Origin: Candidatus Thorarchaeota archaeon
GTDB taxonomy: Archaea; Asgardarchaeota; Thorarchaeia; Thorarchaeales; Thorarchaeaceae
Direction: 5' to 3'
DNA length: 35,246 nt
Assembly: GCA_016840385.1 (NCBI GenBank)
Contig: JAEOSL010000024.1
Span: 1-35,246 of the forward strand
The notes beneath the pieces are model-generated. The model saw only the letters and a list, made by a program, of their open reading frames with translations, was not told the origin of the DNA and did no database searches. Of the stretch, positions 1 to 8,983 are shown piece by piece (within the stretch, counting starts at the first letter, position 1; each line of letters starts with the position of its first letter). A program made the translations under genes and the position numbers.

Positions 1-138
1 ATACCTGGTGCGATTCCAGCTCATACCCCTGCACCACTCTGGGCTGCACTTACACTGACCCCATTGATTCTAGGGATAATGTGTGCAGCAGTTCTTGTCG
101 CAGTGATTATTGCAGCATACTTGACACACAGAAAGTAA
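1..138 (+). CDS. C-terminal end of a membrane-anchored protein (partial)
   Basis: Frame 1 is open from the window edge to TAA at 136-138 and encodes 45 residues. A Pro/Ala-rich stretch (IPGAIPAHTPAPLW) leads into one long hydrophobic helix of Leu, Ile, Val and Ala, followed by the short basic end THRK. This is the usual C-terminal anchor of a secreted archaeal protein: outside domain, transmembrane helix, positive stop-transfer tail. The functional domain lies upstream of the window, so no function can be given. It converges on the MetE-like gene. Confidence 0.7.
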   Translation: MPGAIPAHTPAPLWAALTLTPLILGIMCAAVLVAVIIAAYLTHRK

Positions 139-173
139 TGATGGATGGAAGTGTCTAACACTTCCTCCCTTTC

Positions 174-1199
174 TTATTTATAGAACGATTCAATTTGTTC
201 ATTGAAGATTGCAGGAAACTCGCTGCTGAAATCATGAATTTCTCTAGTGAGTTCTGGACTTGCACCCGATAGTCCACATTGTGTTGAAACCATTGAATTT
301 CTCCCAACCAATTCAAGATCTACGCCACTCTTTACGAATGCTTGGAATATAGCCTTGAGATTTGCTTGCAATGTATCAACTACCGATTGAGAAAATCCAT
401 CATCGACATTGGGCAATGCCCCTAGTGCAAAACCCCCACCATTCTGCATGAACTTGTTTACTTTCTCTGCTTGTTCTGAGTCAAGTTCGGGAGGATATCG
501 AACTACATCAATATGTGCAAGTTTTGGTTTGCTCTCCCATAAGGGATACCAATCTTCTACCTTTATCCTTCGCCAATCATCACAGAAATGAAATGCTGGA
601 ATTACATCATCCGGATAAATCCCATCTGTCTTCTCAATGACTTGCTCAAATGTGAGGTCTGTAACTTTGCCAGTTTCAATCATATTCTTTACAAAACCCA
701 AACCCGGGTCATCTTGACAAAAAATGATAGTATTGCAGTGGTCTTTCAAATGATTGACTTGACCCTGTGCAATCCTAGCCATCAAACGTTCAAAGAAATG
801 AAACATACTTCGATTCACTAATTGCTGTCCATCTGAATCCCTGATGCTGAAACACATCGTCGATGGAGCTGTTTGTTGTGTTTTGAAAAATGGATAATTT
901 GTCCCGTCCATCAAAGTATAGAGCGCAGCAAGATTAACCTCTTCTGGAAGAAGGGTATCATCCTCACTCGTAATCTCTCTATAAGTATGAATATCTACAT
1001 CTAGGATGAAATCGCCATCTTCTTCGAATTCATCAATAACTGCTGCGAATTGTCGAATCATATCTTCATCGCGGGATGCAGTCATCTGAAACACATATGG
1101 GATTTTGAGTTTCGGGATGTACTCTTTGGGAAACTTAGAATCTGATTCTCCGAGACTACCCACACCAAAGAAATGACCTGCAAGCTGCTCAGGTAACAA
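174..1199 (-). CDS. MetE-like (UROD/MetE superfamily) zinc protein
   Basis: This 341-residue protein resembles the catalytic C-terminal barrel of cobalamin-independent methionine synthase (COG0620/UROD-MetE superfamily). What can be seen: an N-terminal GVGSLG loop, an HFC motif at 204-206 matching the H-x-C zinc pair of MetE, and STQCGLSGA with Cys308 matching the MetE NPDCGL cysteine. The Glu zinc ligand expected between them is not obvious; the equivalent strand reads AHIDVVRYP. Single-barrel homologues exist in archaea and some use corrinoid proteins as methyl donors. Methyl transfer to homocysteine or another thiol is therefore possible but inferred. It starts with TTG only 5 nt after the stop of the upstream gene on the same strand, so the two are probably co-transcribed. 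Confidence 0.6.
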   Translation of the reverse strand: MLPEQLAGHFFGVGSLGESDSKFPKEYIPKLKIPYVFQMTASRDEDMIRQFAAVIDEFEEDGDFILDVDIHTYREITSEDDTLLPEEVNLAALYTLMDGTNYPFFKTQQTAPSTMCFSIRDSDGQQLVNRSMFHFFERLMARIAQGQVNHLKDHCNTIIFCQDDPGLGFVKNMIETGKVTDLTFEQVIEKTDGIYPDDVIPAFHFCDDWRRIKVEDWYPLWESKPKLAHIDVVRYPPELDSEQAEKVNKFMQNGGGFALGALPNVDDGFSQSVVDTLQANLKAIFQAFVKSGVDLELVGRNSMVSTQCGLSGASPELTREIHDFSSEFPAIFNEQIESFYK

Positions 1200-1204
1200 G
1201 CTGG

Positions 1205-2932
1205 TCAGCGATTTCCGCCTCTTTTATTGCGGGTCCTTCGTCGTATGATTTTGTTACATGATTGAATTGCTGGGCAACCTTCACAATCCCAAGGTACATC
1301 TTCGATTGCCTGTTCAGTACCAAAGAGTAACACCTGTTCTGCAATCTCTGTTCCAGGAGTTTCTTCCATTGTTATTACTTCAACAGTTCTCTTGACCATG
1401 CACTTGCGTTTTCTGAGATTTTCACTTAGGTCTTCTATATCCCCAGTGACAATCACTGCGGTTGGTCCTACCTGCCGAAGAACATGCTTTTCGAACTTAG
1501 GGATAAATCTGAGTTCCTCGAGATCTTTTTCGGTTTCTGTTTCAAAGAGCGTTACATCTGAAATAGTTGTGAAAGTAGTTTGTGATGTCCAGTCCCTGAT
1601 TGATCTCTCGACATTAGCTGGGACTGGTTTGCTACTCTCTTTCTCTAAGAAACCAATCAAATCATTGTCTCGAAGACCACTCTCAATTGCTTCGAAAATT
1701 GATTTGTCTGTAATCTTGAACGTACTTACAACATCGGTATGAACAGGTTCAGTAATCAGCATTAAGCGATAGAGTTTCTGATACTCCATCTCCCCAGTGA
1801 ACGCAGAGATCTCGAAGTTTGGCTGTACAAAGAAGGTTTCTCGATTTTCTACCTTTTCTGGATGAATTCCCTCTTGAAGTACTCTAGCACCAACTTCTGT
1901 TAGTTTCACTGCAAGAATCTTCTTTCCTTTGTACGCCGCTTCAACGAGTCCCAATAGGAGCGGGGTTTCAAGAGCCATCTGTACTCTATCTTCATCAACC
2001 TGAATCCACTTCAATGGTTGATTCTCTTGAAAGAGCTCACTCCTGATCCAATCTCGGAGCTCTTCAATACCTATCCACTCTTCCTGATTTCCTTCTCGAA
2101 GTCGACATATTGCTAGATTCAAAGTGTATTCAGTTGGCTGGTCTGGAGTGGCCCAGATTGCTCTGGTTCTACCCAATGCTGACAACAGAAGACGTCTAGC
2201 AACGAGATATTGTTCTCCCGCAAATAGAGTGTCAACCTTTGATGGCAGTACTCTATCACCTTCAATTATTCTATACACACCAGCTTTTCTGGCAAATTTC
2301 TGTACAACTTCAAATCGTTCATCAGTAGCACTCGACATTGCTTCCTTCATGTGGTCAATTTCTCGTTTTGGAAACTCCCATGAAGAGGTCATCTTCACTT
2401 CATGTTTTGCAATGTAGGATACCAGTAGAAGCATATCGATGAGTAATGTGTCTCTCTCATCGACGAATTTCTTTGCTTTCTTTGGTTTCTCAGTCTGATG
2501 TTCTGGCAGTGCCTCAAAGAACTCTCTCAGGTGTGGTATGAAGAAATCAAGTACTTTGAATTCTGCAACTTCTCGTCCGTATTCTGTAAGTCGGCTCATC
2601 ATTCTTCTGATGATCAATCCGAGTTTCCTGAGGTCTCTCTCGGTCTGGTTTAACTGGCCATAGCTGTAGATCTTTCGAAATGGTTTGAGCCTATCATAGC
2701 TCATCGCACCACCACTGAGTGTAAGAACACCAAGAAGGTCTATCTCAAGCTGTGTAAAAGTAGAGAATACCTCTTTCCTTTTTGCGGGGTCTCTCATCTT
2801 TTCAGCCAGCATATGAATTAGTGAGTCTCCGGTATCCGAACCTGTAACATCGATTCCCCATTTCTTACAGGCAACTAGCAAGTCTTCTCTGAATACATGC
2901 TCTAACTCTTTTACTAGTGTTTCTTTTGCCAT
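1205..2932 (-). CDS. Stand-alone XPB N-terminal / Helicase_C_3-like protein
   Basis: This 575-residue protein resembles the non-motor N-terminal part of bacterial-type XPB/Ssl2 proteins (Helicase_C_3/XPB-N domain). The mark of that domain is FFVQPNFEI at about 367-375. It is preceded by several winged-helix-like segments, for example an early one reading TQLEIDLLGVLTLSGGAM. No Walker A or DEAD/DEVH box is present, so it is not a helicase itself. The C-terminus carries C-x2-C-x5-C (Cys550, 553, 559) followed by a very basic tail, suggesting metal and nucleic-acid binding. The start chosen is ATG 2932 (MAKETL). The frame stays open to 3103 with an in-frame ATG at 2950, but the extra N-terminus is poorly protein-like. 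It is divergent from the RFC-like gene and 2.6 kb from XPB. Confidence 0.6.
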   Translation of the reverse strand: MAKETLVKELEHVFREDLLVACKKWGIDVTGSDTGDSLIHMLAEKMRDPAKRKEVFSTFTQLEIDLLGVLTLSGGAMSYDRLKPFRKIYSYGQLNQTERDLRKLGLIIRRMMSRLTEYGREVAEFKVLDFFIPHLREFFEALPEHQTEKPKKAKKFVDERDTLLIDMLLLVSYIAKHEVKMTSSWEFPKREIDHMKEAMSSATDERFEVVQKFARKAGVYRIIEGDRVLPSKVDTLFAGEQYLVARRLLLSALGRTRAIWATPDQPTEYTLNLAICRLREGNQEEWIGIEELRDWIRSELFQENQPLKWIQVDEDRVQMALETPLLLGLVEAAYKGKKILAVKLTEVGARVLQEGIHPEKVENRETFFVQPNFEISAFTGEMEYQKLYRLMLITEPVHTDVVSTFKITDKSIFEAIESGLRDNDLIGFLEKESSKPVPANVERSIRDWTSQTTFTTISDVTLFETETEKDLEELRFIPKFEKHVLRQVGPTAVIVTGDIEDLSENLRKRKCMVKRTVEVITMEETPGTEIAEQVLLFGTEQAIEDVPWDCEGCPAIQSCNKIIRRRTRNKRGGNR

Positions 2933-3115
2933 TACCACGACCAGACCCATAATGTTGTCAAATGTGGACAAGCGCCCAGCTTTTCTTTGTATAAGACGCT
3001 TTTGGTTGTGCCATAATTTAGCACCCCAAAACACTTGAAATTGTTGGTTTGTCACTCGTTTCTTGAAAGAAACAAGCTTATCTTGGATACGTGAAAACCT
3101 CAACTGGGTGTCATT

Positions 3116-4228
3116 TTGGAACCGCTCTTATGGTGCATAAAATATCGACCGAAAAACTGGGATGAGTTTGTCGGACAGGAATCAACCATCAGTCAACTAA
3201 AGAGTTTCGCGGAATCTAATACACTTCCGAATATGATATTCTACGGTCCCACTGGCACTGGAAAAACCTCAGCTGCTGATGTGTTCTCAAAGGCTATTCT
3301 TGGTGATAGTTTGGGTGCCAATTTCAAATCATTGAACGTTCGAGATATTTGGTTTATGCCGTTGACGAAAGCAAAACGATCGGTTCAAGACTTGGCTAAA
3401 CTTGGTCGTGATGAGCGCTCTGAATTAGACGAGTACATGTCAATAGTATATCGGGAAGCAAAGGCTTCTCTAAAAGCAAAGGGAAGAACTAGACCTCCCA
3501 ATCGGAGCCAGCTGTTACAGGAAGCAATCCGATTCTTTGCATCCACATTTACAGTTACTGACGAGAAGATCAAGATTTTAGTTCTGGATGAGGCTGATGC
3601 ACTAAGTAACAGTATGCAACAAGCACTTCGCAGGACAATGGAGCTTTACAGTGATGCTTGTAGATTCATTCTAATTACCCCATCATTATCTGGTTGGAGT
3701 CCAGCGATAATTTCTCGATGTTCAGTTCTGAAATTTCCACAACTCACCGAAAACGAAATCGTTGGACACGTAATCGACATTGCGAAGAAGGAAAATGTAT
3801 CATTAGAACCCGATGCTGCATCGGCTATTGCTCGAGAGTCGGAGGGTGATTTACGGAGAGCTATCAATCTTCTTCAGATTACAGCAACAAGTAATCCCTC
3901 CGTCACAGAAGATGATGTCTATACACATTCAGAAACGACGCTCAATCGCACAACAAGAGAGATTGTATCCTTGACAATTGATGGGTCTTACCAAGATGCA
4001 CGAAAAATGATGAGAAGTCTTGTTGCAGTCGATGGATATGACCCTCACGATGTTCTTCTAGCAATGAAGCGAGATCTTGTTAAACGACCCTTCGATCATA
4101 GTACTCTCAACAAAGTTCTAGAAAGGGTTGCTGAAATTGATTATCGTTTAACCCAAGGGAAGAATTCCTTTGTACACCTCGCAGCACTTCTTGCCTCTCT
4201 CAGAAATTACACGACAGAGAAAACCTAA
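3116..4228 (+). CDS. Divergent RFC-type AAA+ clamp-loader subunit
   Basis: This 370-residue AAA+ ATPase is of the replication factor C small-subunit type. The N-terminal IKYRPKNWDEFVGQE block, Walker A GPTGTGKT (44-51), Walker B ILVLDEAD (154-161), LRRTMELYSDACRFI and the arginine-finger SRC (200-202) are all typical. Three features are not. The NASDE motif is NVRD (74-77). About 50 charged residues (78-130) are inserted before Walker B. The sensor-1 Asn region (usually ILSCNYSSKI) reads LITPSLSGW. Usual archaeal small subunits have about 320-330 residues. The TTG start at 3116 fits the family N-terminus and has GGTG at 3107-3110. It is either a secondary subunit of a heteromeric clamp loader or a specialised paralogue. 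The stop overlaps the convergent DUF2240 gene by 4 nt. Confidence 0.85.
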   Translation: MEPLLWCIKYRPKNWDEFVGQESTISQLKSFAESNTLPNMIFYGPTGTGKTSAADVFSKAILGDSLGANFKSLNVRDIWFMPLTKAKRSVQDLAKLGRDERSELDEYMSIVYREAKASLKAKGRTRPPNRSQLLQEAIRFFASTFTVTDEKIKILVLDEADALSNSMQQALRRTMELYSDACRFILITPSLSGWSPAIISRCSVLKFPQLTENEIVGHVIDIAKKENVSLEPDAASAIARESEGDLRRAINLLQITATSNPSVTEDDVYTHSETTLNRTTREIVSLTIDGSYQDARKMMRSLVAVDGYDPHDVLLAMKRDLVKRPFDHSTLNKVLERVAEIDYRLTQGKNSFVHLAALLASLRNYTTEKT

Positions 4229-4512
4229 CGAAGTGGTTGAATTTCCTCTTTGAATCTGACCTTATCTTCAAGGGCTGCAGATAGATTCAGTGGAAGGTGT
4301 TGCTTGTCGTAAAGAAACTCTGCTTTGATAGTGGTTCCATCACGGGAAATCATTTCATTGTTCAATGCAGTTGATAGTAACTTGCGAACATCTGTAGGTT
4401 GACCATATCGACAACTGAAGGAGAGAAAATGAACTGAATCCTCAATTGCAACTTGGTTACCTTTCTTTCTGAATAAATGTGCAAGTACAAGAAGCATATC
4501 TCTCCCGTTCAT
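4225..4512 (-). CDS. DUF2240 family protein
   Basis: A 95-residue protein with the pattern of the archaeal DUF2240 family: an N-terminal helix (MLLVLAHLFRKKGN), a central region FLSFSCRYGQPTDVRKLLSTA and a small wing-like segment ISRDGTTIKAEFLYD. The predicted fold is a small winged-helix-like domain. Function is unknown. ATG 4512 is chosen because the open frame upstream to 4581 would run into the divergent kinase gene. The gene converges on the RFC-like gene with a 4-nt overlap. Its position among replication and repair genes hints at nucleic-acid work, but this is only context. Confidence 0.65.
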   Translation of the reverse strand: MNGRDMLLVLAHLFRKKGNQVAIEDSVHFLSFSCRYGQPTDVRKLLSTALNNEMISRDGTTIKAEFLYDKQHLPLNLSAALEDKVRFKEEIQPLR

Positions 4513-4567
4513 ATTTTTGCTTTCATCCAACAGCCTTTTAGAAGTTGTCGTGAATCTGGCATTTGCA

Positions 4568-5533
4568 ATGATGAAATACACCGTCGAAACTGTTCATGGT
4601 CATTCTCACTCTCAATTAGAGGCTTTGCTGGAGGATTCATGTGACGCATTTGATGATTTCATCAACCTTGAACATACTTCGATGGGCGGATGGTCAAATA
4701 TCAATATACGTGGACAATCTTCTGGGTTTGATTTCGTTCTGAAATTGCCTGCATTACTAGAGGATTTCACTAGTAATCCTTACGATAAGCAGTATGAGCT
4801 GAACCTCTTTTTTGGTCGTTTAGATATTGCACCACATCCAATCGAATTTGGTCGATTATCTGATTCTGTTGAAACTCCATTTTATCTTGTGGAATACGTC
4901 GAAGGGACTTCATATTCTGAATTGACTGATACGAGTGAGTCTGAACTTCTCACACTAAAGGAATCACTACGAATCATGAAAGAACAGAAACTTTCTGATA
5001 TCCCTATTTACGAAACTGCCACAGATCTGCTCCTAGCAAATCACAATGGTATAGTAACGCATGATTGGTTACACAAAGCTTCAATGAAAACCAAAGGCCT
5101 GATTGATCAATTTGATTTATTATTTCCAATAGTGAAATCACTCATTGATGTTGTTGGGTACTGGTCCCAAGAACTAATTCACGGAGACTTGTGGATTCCA
5201 AACGTAATCTTTCGCCCCAAACAGAATGCACTACTTCTTGATTTTGAATCATGTGCTATTGCTGATTCAAGATATGATTTGGTTCGTCTTATCGAAGGTC
5301 ATGACGAAAAACGAATAGAGAATTTTCCTAGCCTCTTTTTAGATCAGGATGTCAACTTCATTAACTCGCTCAGACCGCTTGCCACATCATATGTGATTGA
5401 TTGGTGTATCGAGAGGCTCCTTTCAATGGAGTCTGGCATTGTAGAATCGAACTTGAATACACCAATAATCCACTCTATGGTTCTAGATTATGGTCAGCAG
5501 CAAATTGACCGTTTGAAATCTCTCTTGCATTAG
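4568..5533 (+). CDS. APH/choline-kinase-fold phosphotransferase
   Basis: A protein of about 320 residues in the aminoglycoside phosphotransferase / choline kinase superfamily. The catalytic loop LIHGDLWIPNVIFR (Brenner's HxDxxxxN) and the metal-binding LLLDFESC are intact, and the N-lobe has FDFVLKLPALLE, where the Lys is the likely ATP-binding residue. An active small-molecule kinase is therefore likely. Whether the substrate is an aminoglycoside, homoserine, a choline-like head group or a sugar amine cannot be read from the sequence. Start ATG 4568 or the adjacent ATG 4571 is chosen. It is divergent from DUF2240 (55-nt gap) and overlaps the convergent XPB gene by 4 nt. Confidence 0.75.
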   Translation: MMKYTVETVHGHSHSQLEALLEDSCDAFDDFINLEHTSMGGWSNINIRGQSSGFDFVLKLPALLEDFTSNPYDKQYELNLFFGRLDIAPHPIEFGRLSDSVETPFYLVEYVEGTSYSELTDTSESELLTLKESLRIMKEQKLSDIPIYETATDLLLANHNGIVTHDWLHKASMKTKGLIDQFDLLFPIVKSLIDVVGYWSQELIHGDLWIPNVIFRPKQNALLLDFESCAIADSRYDLVRLIEGHDEKRIENFPSLFLDQDVNFINSLRPLATSYVIDWCIERLLSMESGIVESNLNTPIIHSMVLDYGQQQIDRLKSLLH

Positions 5534-7236
5534 TCGAAGAAACTTTCTGGTGGTTTTTCCCATATCTTCTCGTCTACAGAGGCTATGACATATTGATATC
5601 CCTGTTCAGTTAGGAATAGTTGTCTCTTCGCGCCAAAGTCCATATCACGAGTGTCTTTCGTAACGAGTGAATAGAATCGCGCAAAACTACCATCGGTCTT
5701 GGGTCGCAGGATTCTCCCAAGACGTTGTGCCTCTTCTTGTCGTGACCCAAAAGTACCAGACACCTGAATTGCTACATTAGCATCAGGAAGGTCTAGTGCA
5801 AAGTTTGCTACCTTTGAAACAATGAGTATTTTTTCTTCGCCTTCACGGAATGCGTCATAGAGCTGCTGTCTCACATCGTTATGAGTTTTCCCTGTAATGA
5901 GCGGTGCATCAACCTCTTCAGCGATAAGCTGAAGCTGGTCAAGATACATCCCTATCACCAGAATATTGTCTTTCTTGTGGTGAGCTATGATTTGTTTGAT
6001 GACTTCGATCTTATCGGGATTCTCTGCAGCAATTCTATACTTCTTCCTATCAGGAGCTACTGCGTATGTTCTTCTCATATTGTCTGGAAGTTCTAACCTG
6101 ATTTCATAGCAGATTGCAGTTGCAATCCATCCTTGGTCCTCCAGTAATTTCCAAGGCATATCAAACCGTTTTGGTCCAATGAGACTGAAGACATCTTCCT
6201 CCTTGCCATCTTCTCGCACAAGAGTTGCAGTAAGCCCAAGTCTTCGTGTAGCCTGAATTGTTGCAGTCGCTCTGAACACAGGGGCCGGGAGTAAGTGAAC
6301 CTCATCATAGATTATGAGCCCCCAATTCCTTGCTTCAAAGATGCCGAAATGGTGGAACTCCGCGGATCTTGATTTTCTCCATGTGAGAATCTGGTAGGTT
6401 GCAACAGTAACTGGGCGAATTAATTTGTTATCACCTGTATACTCACCAATGTCCTCAGGTTTGAGAGTAGTCTTGTCTAACAGTTCTGATATCCATTGTC
6501 TAACAGCAATGACGTTTGGTGCTAAGATTAGAGTGGATGTCTGGAGTCGATGCATTGCTCCCATACCGACCATGGTTTTTCCGGCTCCGCAAGGTAGTAC
6601 GATTACACCTGAACCACCCTGTTTACTGCCACCTGCATGGAAGATTGCAACAGAATCTTCTTGGTATGCACGCAAGCCCCACTCTTTGCCCTCGAGAGTA
6701 GTCGGTCTCATCTCGAAGGGAAGATGGTCTCCCTCTGTGTATCCTGCAACATCTTCTACGGGATGACCAATCTCAATTAATGCGTGCTTGATGAAACCTC
6801 TTTTCGACTCATCAACTCTGAATGTTACTTCATCGACGCGATCGATGATGAATTCTGTAACCTTCTTGTTTGCCCAGATTTCTTCTGCGAGATCTTCATC
6901 TTCGCATATGAGGAGTAAATCAATGTCATCTTTGTATAGTGAGATCTGTCCATATCTTGACATATAGTCGACAATCTCTCTAGAGATGTTACCAGGAATT
7001 GGGTACTTTGCGAATTCCTCTAATGCTGCAATGACCTCTTTTGGAGACATTCCCATGGCTGCAGCATTCCAGAGGCTTAATGGAGTCACTCGATATGTGT
7101 GAACATACTCTGGTGACTTGACAAGTTCTGCAAAACGTGCAAGAGAATCTCTCGCATCTTCATAGAGCGGGTTGTCAACCTCTAGTAAAACTGACTTGTC
7201 TGATTGAACGATTAATGGGTTGCTCGGTTTTGCCAT
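5530..7236 (-). CDS. xpb: XPB/Ssl2-type superfamily 2 DNA helicase
   Basis: A 568-residue helicase. Residues 1-150 form the XPB N-terminal (Helicase_C_3-like) domain. Then come Walker A PCGAGKT (215-221), the DEVH box (311-314), motif III LTATL, the RED motif (REDG, 341-344) that identifies XPB, and motif VI EEAQRLGRILRP near 490. XPB melts DNA in nucleotide excision repair and transcription in eukaryotes. Archaeal XPB acts with the nuclease Bax1; no Bax1-like gene was recognised nearby. All catalytic motifs are intact and the length is normal for the longer archaeal/bacterial type. It starts ATG 7236 (MAKPSNP) and is divergent from the MFS gene. Confidence 0.93.
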   Translation of the reverse strand: MAKPSNPLIVQSDKSVLLEVDNPLYEDARDSLARFAELVKSPEYVHTYRVTPLSLWNAAAMGMSPKEVIAALEEFAKYPIPGNISREIVDYMSRYGQISLYKDDIDLLLICEDEDLAEEIWANKKVTEFIIDRVDEVTFRVDESKRGFIKHALIEIGHPVEDVAGYTEGDHLPFEMRPTTLEGKEWGLRAYQEDSVAIFHAGGSKQGGSGVIVLPCGAGKTMVGMGAMHRLQTSTLILAPNVIAVRQWISELLDKTTLKPEDIGEYTGDNKLIRPVTVATYQILTWRKSRSAEFHHFGIFEARNWGLIIYDEVHLLPAPVFRATATIQATRRLGLTATLVREDGKEEDVFSLIGPKRFDMPWKLLEDQGWIATAICYEIRLELPDNMRRTYAVAPDRKKYRIAAENPDKIEVIKQIIAHHKKDNILVIGMYLDQLQLIAEEVDAPLITGKTHNDVRQQLYDAFREGEEKILIVSKVANFALDLPDANVAIQVSGTFGSRQEEAQRLGRILRPKTDGSFARFYSLVTKDTRDMDFGAKRQLFLTEQGYQYVIASVDEKIWEKPPESFFD

Positions 7237-7414
7237 GGTCTATCGACTTCCAATTGTTCGATTTGTTCCTCAGAGTTCCTAACTCTTTGAACGGAAATCG
7301 TAGGACGGCCGATTGGAATTGAAATAAATGCTTCCCTCACGGCCTAATTTTTGTGTCAATATCTCTAGGTATATTAACCGCGTTAAGCCGCAACCAGATT
7401 GCAGAGGATTTACG

Positions 7415-8839
7415 ATGACATCTGTTGAAGAACCAGTCAAACAGGAGCGTTTGTATAGGAATCCTCGAGTTCTTGTCTTATCTCTTGATGCAATGCTTAT
7501 CAGTCTAGGATTTGGAATTGTTGCTCCCTCCATGGCCTTTTATTTGATTGCGCTTGAGGGAGGTTTAACACAACCACCTGGTCCCGGATATATTGTTGCT
7601 CCTGAAATTGTAGCTAGTTTTTCTCTTATTCTTGGAATCATGATGGCATCTTTCATGGGAACACGTACCCTTCTTGCTAGATACTGGGGTGCATATTCAG
7701 ATCGTAGAGGTCGCAAACCAATAATCTTGGCTGGACTTATTGGATACTTCTTCTTGCTCATTCTATTTGGACTGGCACAGAATTGGATTCACTTGTTATT
7801 TGTCCGAGCTCTACAAGGTGTGACATCTGCGATGGTATGGCCTACAGCTGAGGCTGCACTAATGGACATTGTTGGCCCCAATCGTAGAGGAGAAGGTCTT
7901 GGACTCTTCATGATGGTTTCCACCTTTGGTTGGATTCTCGGACCTGGTGTTGGAGGAATGCTCTACAATTTCTGTCGAGACATCCTCTTACTTTCAGTTC
8001 CTGACGTATTTCGGGTTCCTTACTTTGCTGGGGCATTGATTATACTTCCTGCAATTATTCTTACAGCTATCGTACTCAAAGAAACCTCTCCTGGAATAAT
8101 CGATGAGACGAAGAAACAGGAAGAAATCTTGGAAATAGATGAACCAAGTGTTCCAGTGCTATCTGAGATATCAAATGAATCGGAAATGACTCCAAAGGTT
8201 CGTCGTATGATATATGCACTCTATCTGATGTCAGTATTCAATGGAGTTGCCATGGGACTTAGTATGCCAATATTCCAGCTCTTCTTGATGAGTAAAATCA
8301 CGACAGATATTGGTCTCATTGGACTCGTAATATCAGGAGCTGGGGGTATTGGTTTATTATTCTCGATTCCAGCAGGGCGTTATTCTGATCGACGAGGTAG
8401 AAAGGGATTGGCAGTCTGGGGTGCAGTTGGCTCACGGATCAGTCTCGGAGTACTTCCACTTGCTTCAGATCTAGCTCAGACAAGTGTTATTTGGGTTGGA
8501 CAAAGTGCTGCAATGGCGGCATCACAACCTGCTATGCGAGCAATACAGGCTGATGTGGTACCATGGAATCTTCGCGGAAAACTTTTTGGAACCATTCAAG
8601 CTTTCTTCAATGCTGGAGCAACAGTAGGACCGATAGTTGGTGGAGTTCTCTTTGCATACTTCTCTTTGATACTGATTCCAATTGGACCCTTCTTCATCGA
8701 AGGGCTTGTTATACCATTTTGGCTTGCATCTGTACTTGGTATAATTGGTGCGTTCCTACTTTGGAAATACGTAGAAGAAACCCATCCTGTGAAGATAATA
8801 AAAGCTGAAGATGAAGAACCAGTGGTAGACGCTACCTAG
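7415..8839 (+). CDS. Major facilitator superfamily transporter
   Basis: A 474-residue polytopic membrane protein with about 12 hydrophobic segments in two halves. The MFS motif A occurs in both: YWGAYSDRRGRKP in the loop between helices 2 and 3, and GRYSDRRGRKG in the equivalent C-terminal loop. A charged cytoplasmic linker (ETKKQEEILEIDEP) separates the halves. ATG 7415 is chosen over upstream in-frame codons because GAGGA lies 7 nt before it, and the protein then begins with a short soluble tail. It is probably a proton-coupled drug or metabolite exporter or a sugar transporter; the substrate is not determinable. It stands alone, divergent from XPB. Confidence 0.88.
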   Translation: MTSVEEPVKQERLYRNPRVLVLSLDAMLISLGFGIVAPSMAFYLIALEGGLTQPPGPGYIVAPEIVASFSLILGIMMASFMGTRTLLARYWGAYSDRRGRKPIILAGLIGYFFLLILFGLAQNWIHLLFVRALQGVTSAMVWPTAEAALMDIVGPNRRGEGLGLFMMVSTFGWILGPGVGGMLYNFCRDILLLSVPDVFRVPYFAGALIILPAIILTAIVLKETSPGIIDETKKQEEILEIDEPSVPVLSEISNESEMTPKVRRMIYALYLMSVFNGVAMGLSMPIFQLFLMSKITTDIGLIGLVISGAGGIGLLFSIPAGRYSDRRGRKGLAVWGAVGSRISLGVLPLASDLAQTSVIWVGQSAAMAASQPAMRAIQADVVPWNLRGKLFGTIQAFFNAGATVGPIVGGVLFAYFSLILIPIGPFFIEGLVIPFWLASVLGIIGAFLLWKYVEETHPVKIIKAEDEEPVVDAT

Positions 8840-8871
8840 AGGGCTCTAAATCTCGCTTAAACCGCAACGCC

Positions 8872-8877
8872 TATATA
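8872..8877 (+). promoter_or_regulatory. TATA box driving an 18-codon ORF or leader
   Basis: TATATA sits about 25 nt upstream of 8900. A strong Shine-Dalgarno GGAGGTG follows at 8913-8919, and ATG 8931 opens an 18-codon frame ending TAA at 8985-8987. ATG 8923, closer to the SD, gives only a three-codon ORF whose TGA overlaps the second ATG. The promoter and SD look real; what they express does not correspond to any gene recognised here. Confidence 0.4.
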
Positions 8878-8983
8878 CTTCTCCTGAGCGCGAGAGCTTG
8901 ATTTATGAAATCGGAGGTGCGAATGTATCTATGATCGAATCAGTGATTGTTACAGTGGATGCCAGCACCTACGTTGAGGATGT

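Noticed and set aside
2948..3103. Longer N-terminus for the XPB-N-like protein from 3103
   Set aside because: The added 51-57 residues are basic and poorly protein-like, have no SD, and would almost fill the divergent promoter region of the RFC-like gene.
3347..3505. Insertion in the RFC-like gene as an intein or intron
   Set aside because: At about 50 residues it is too short for an intein, has no splice or endonuclease motifs, and stays in frame with protein-like charged helices.
7384..8869. Shared TTAA-CCGCAAC sequence before the MFS gene and near 8858
   Set aside because: Only two short matches with different positions relative to the TATA element; this could be chance.
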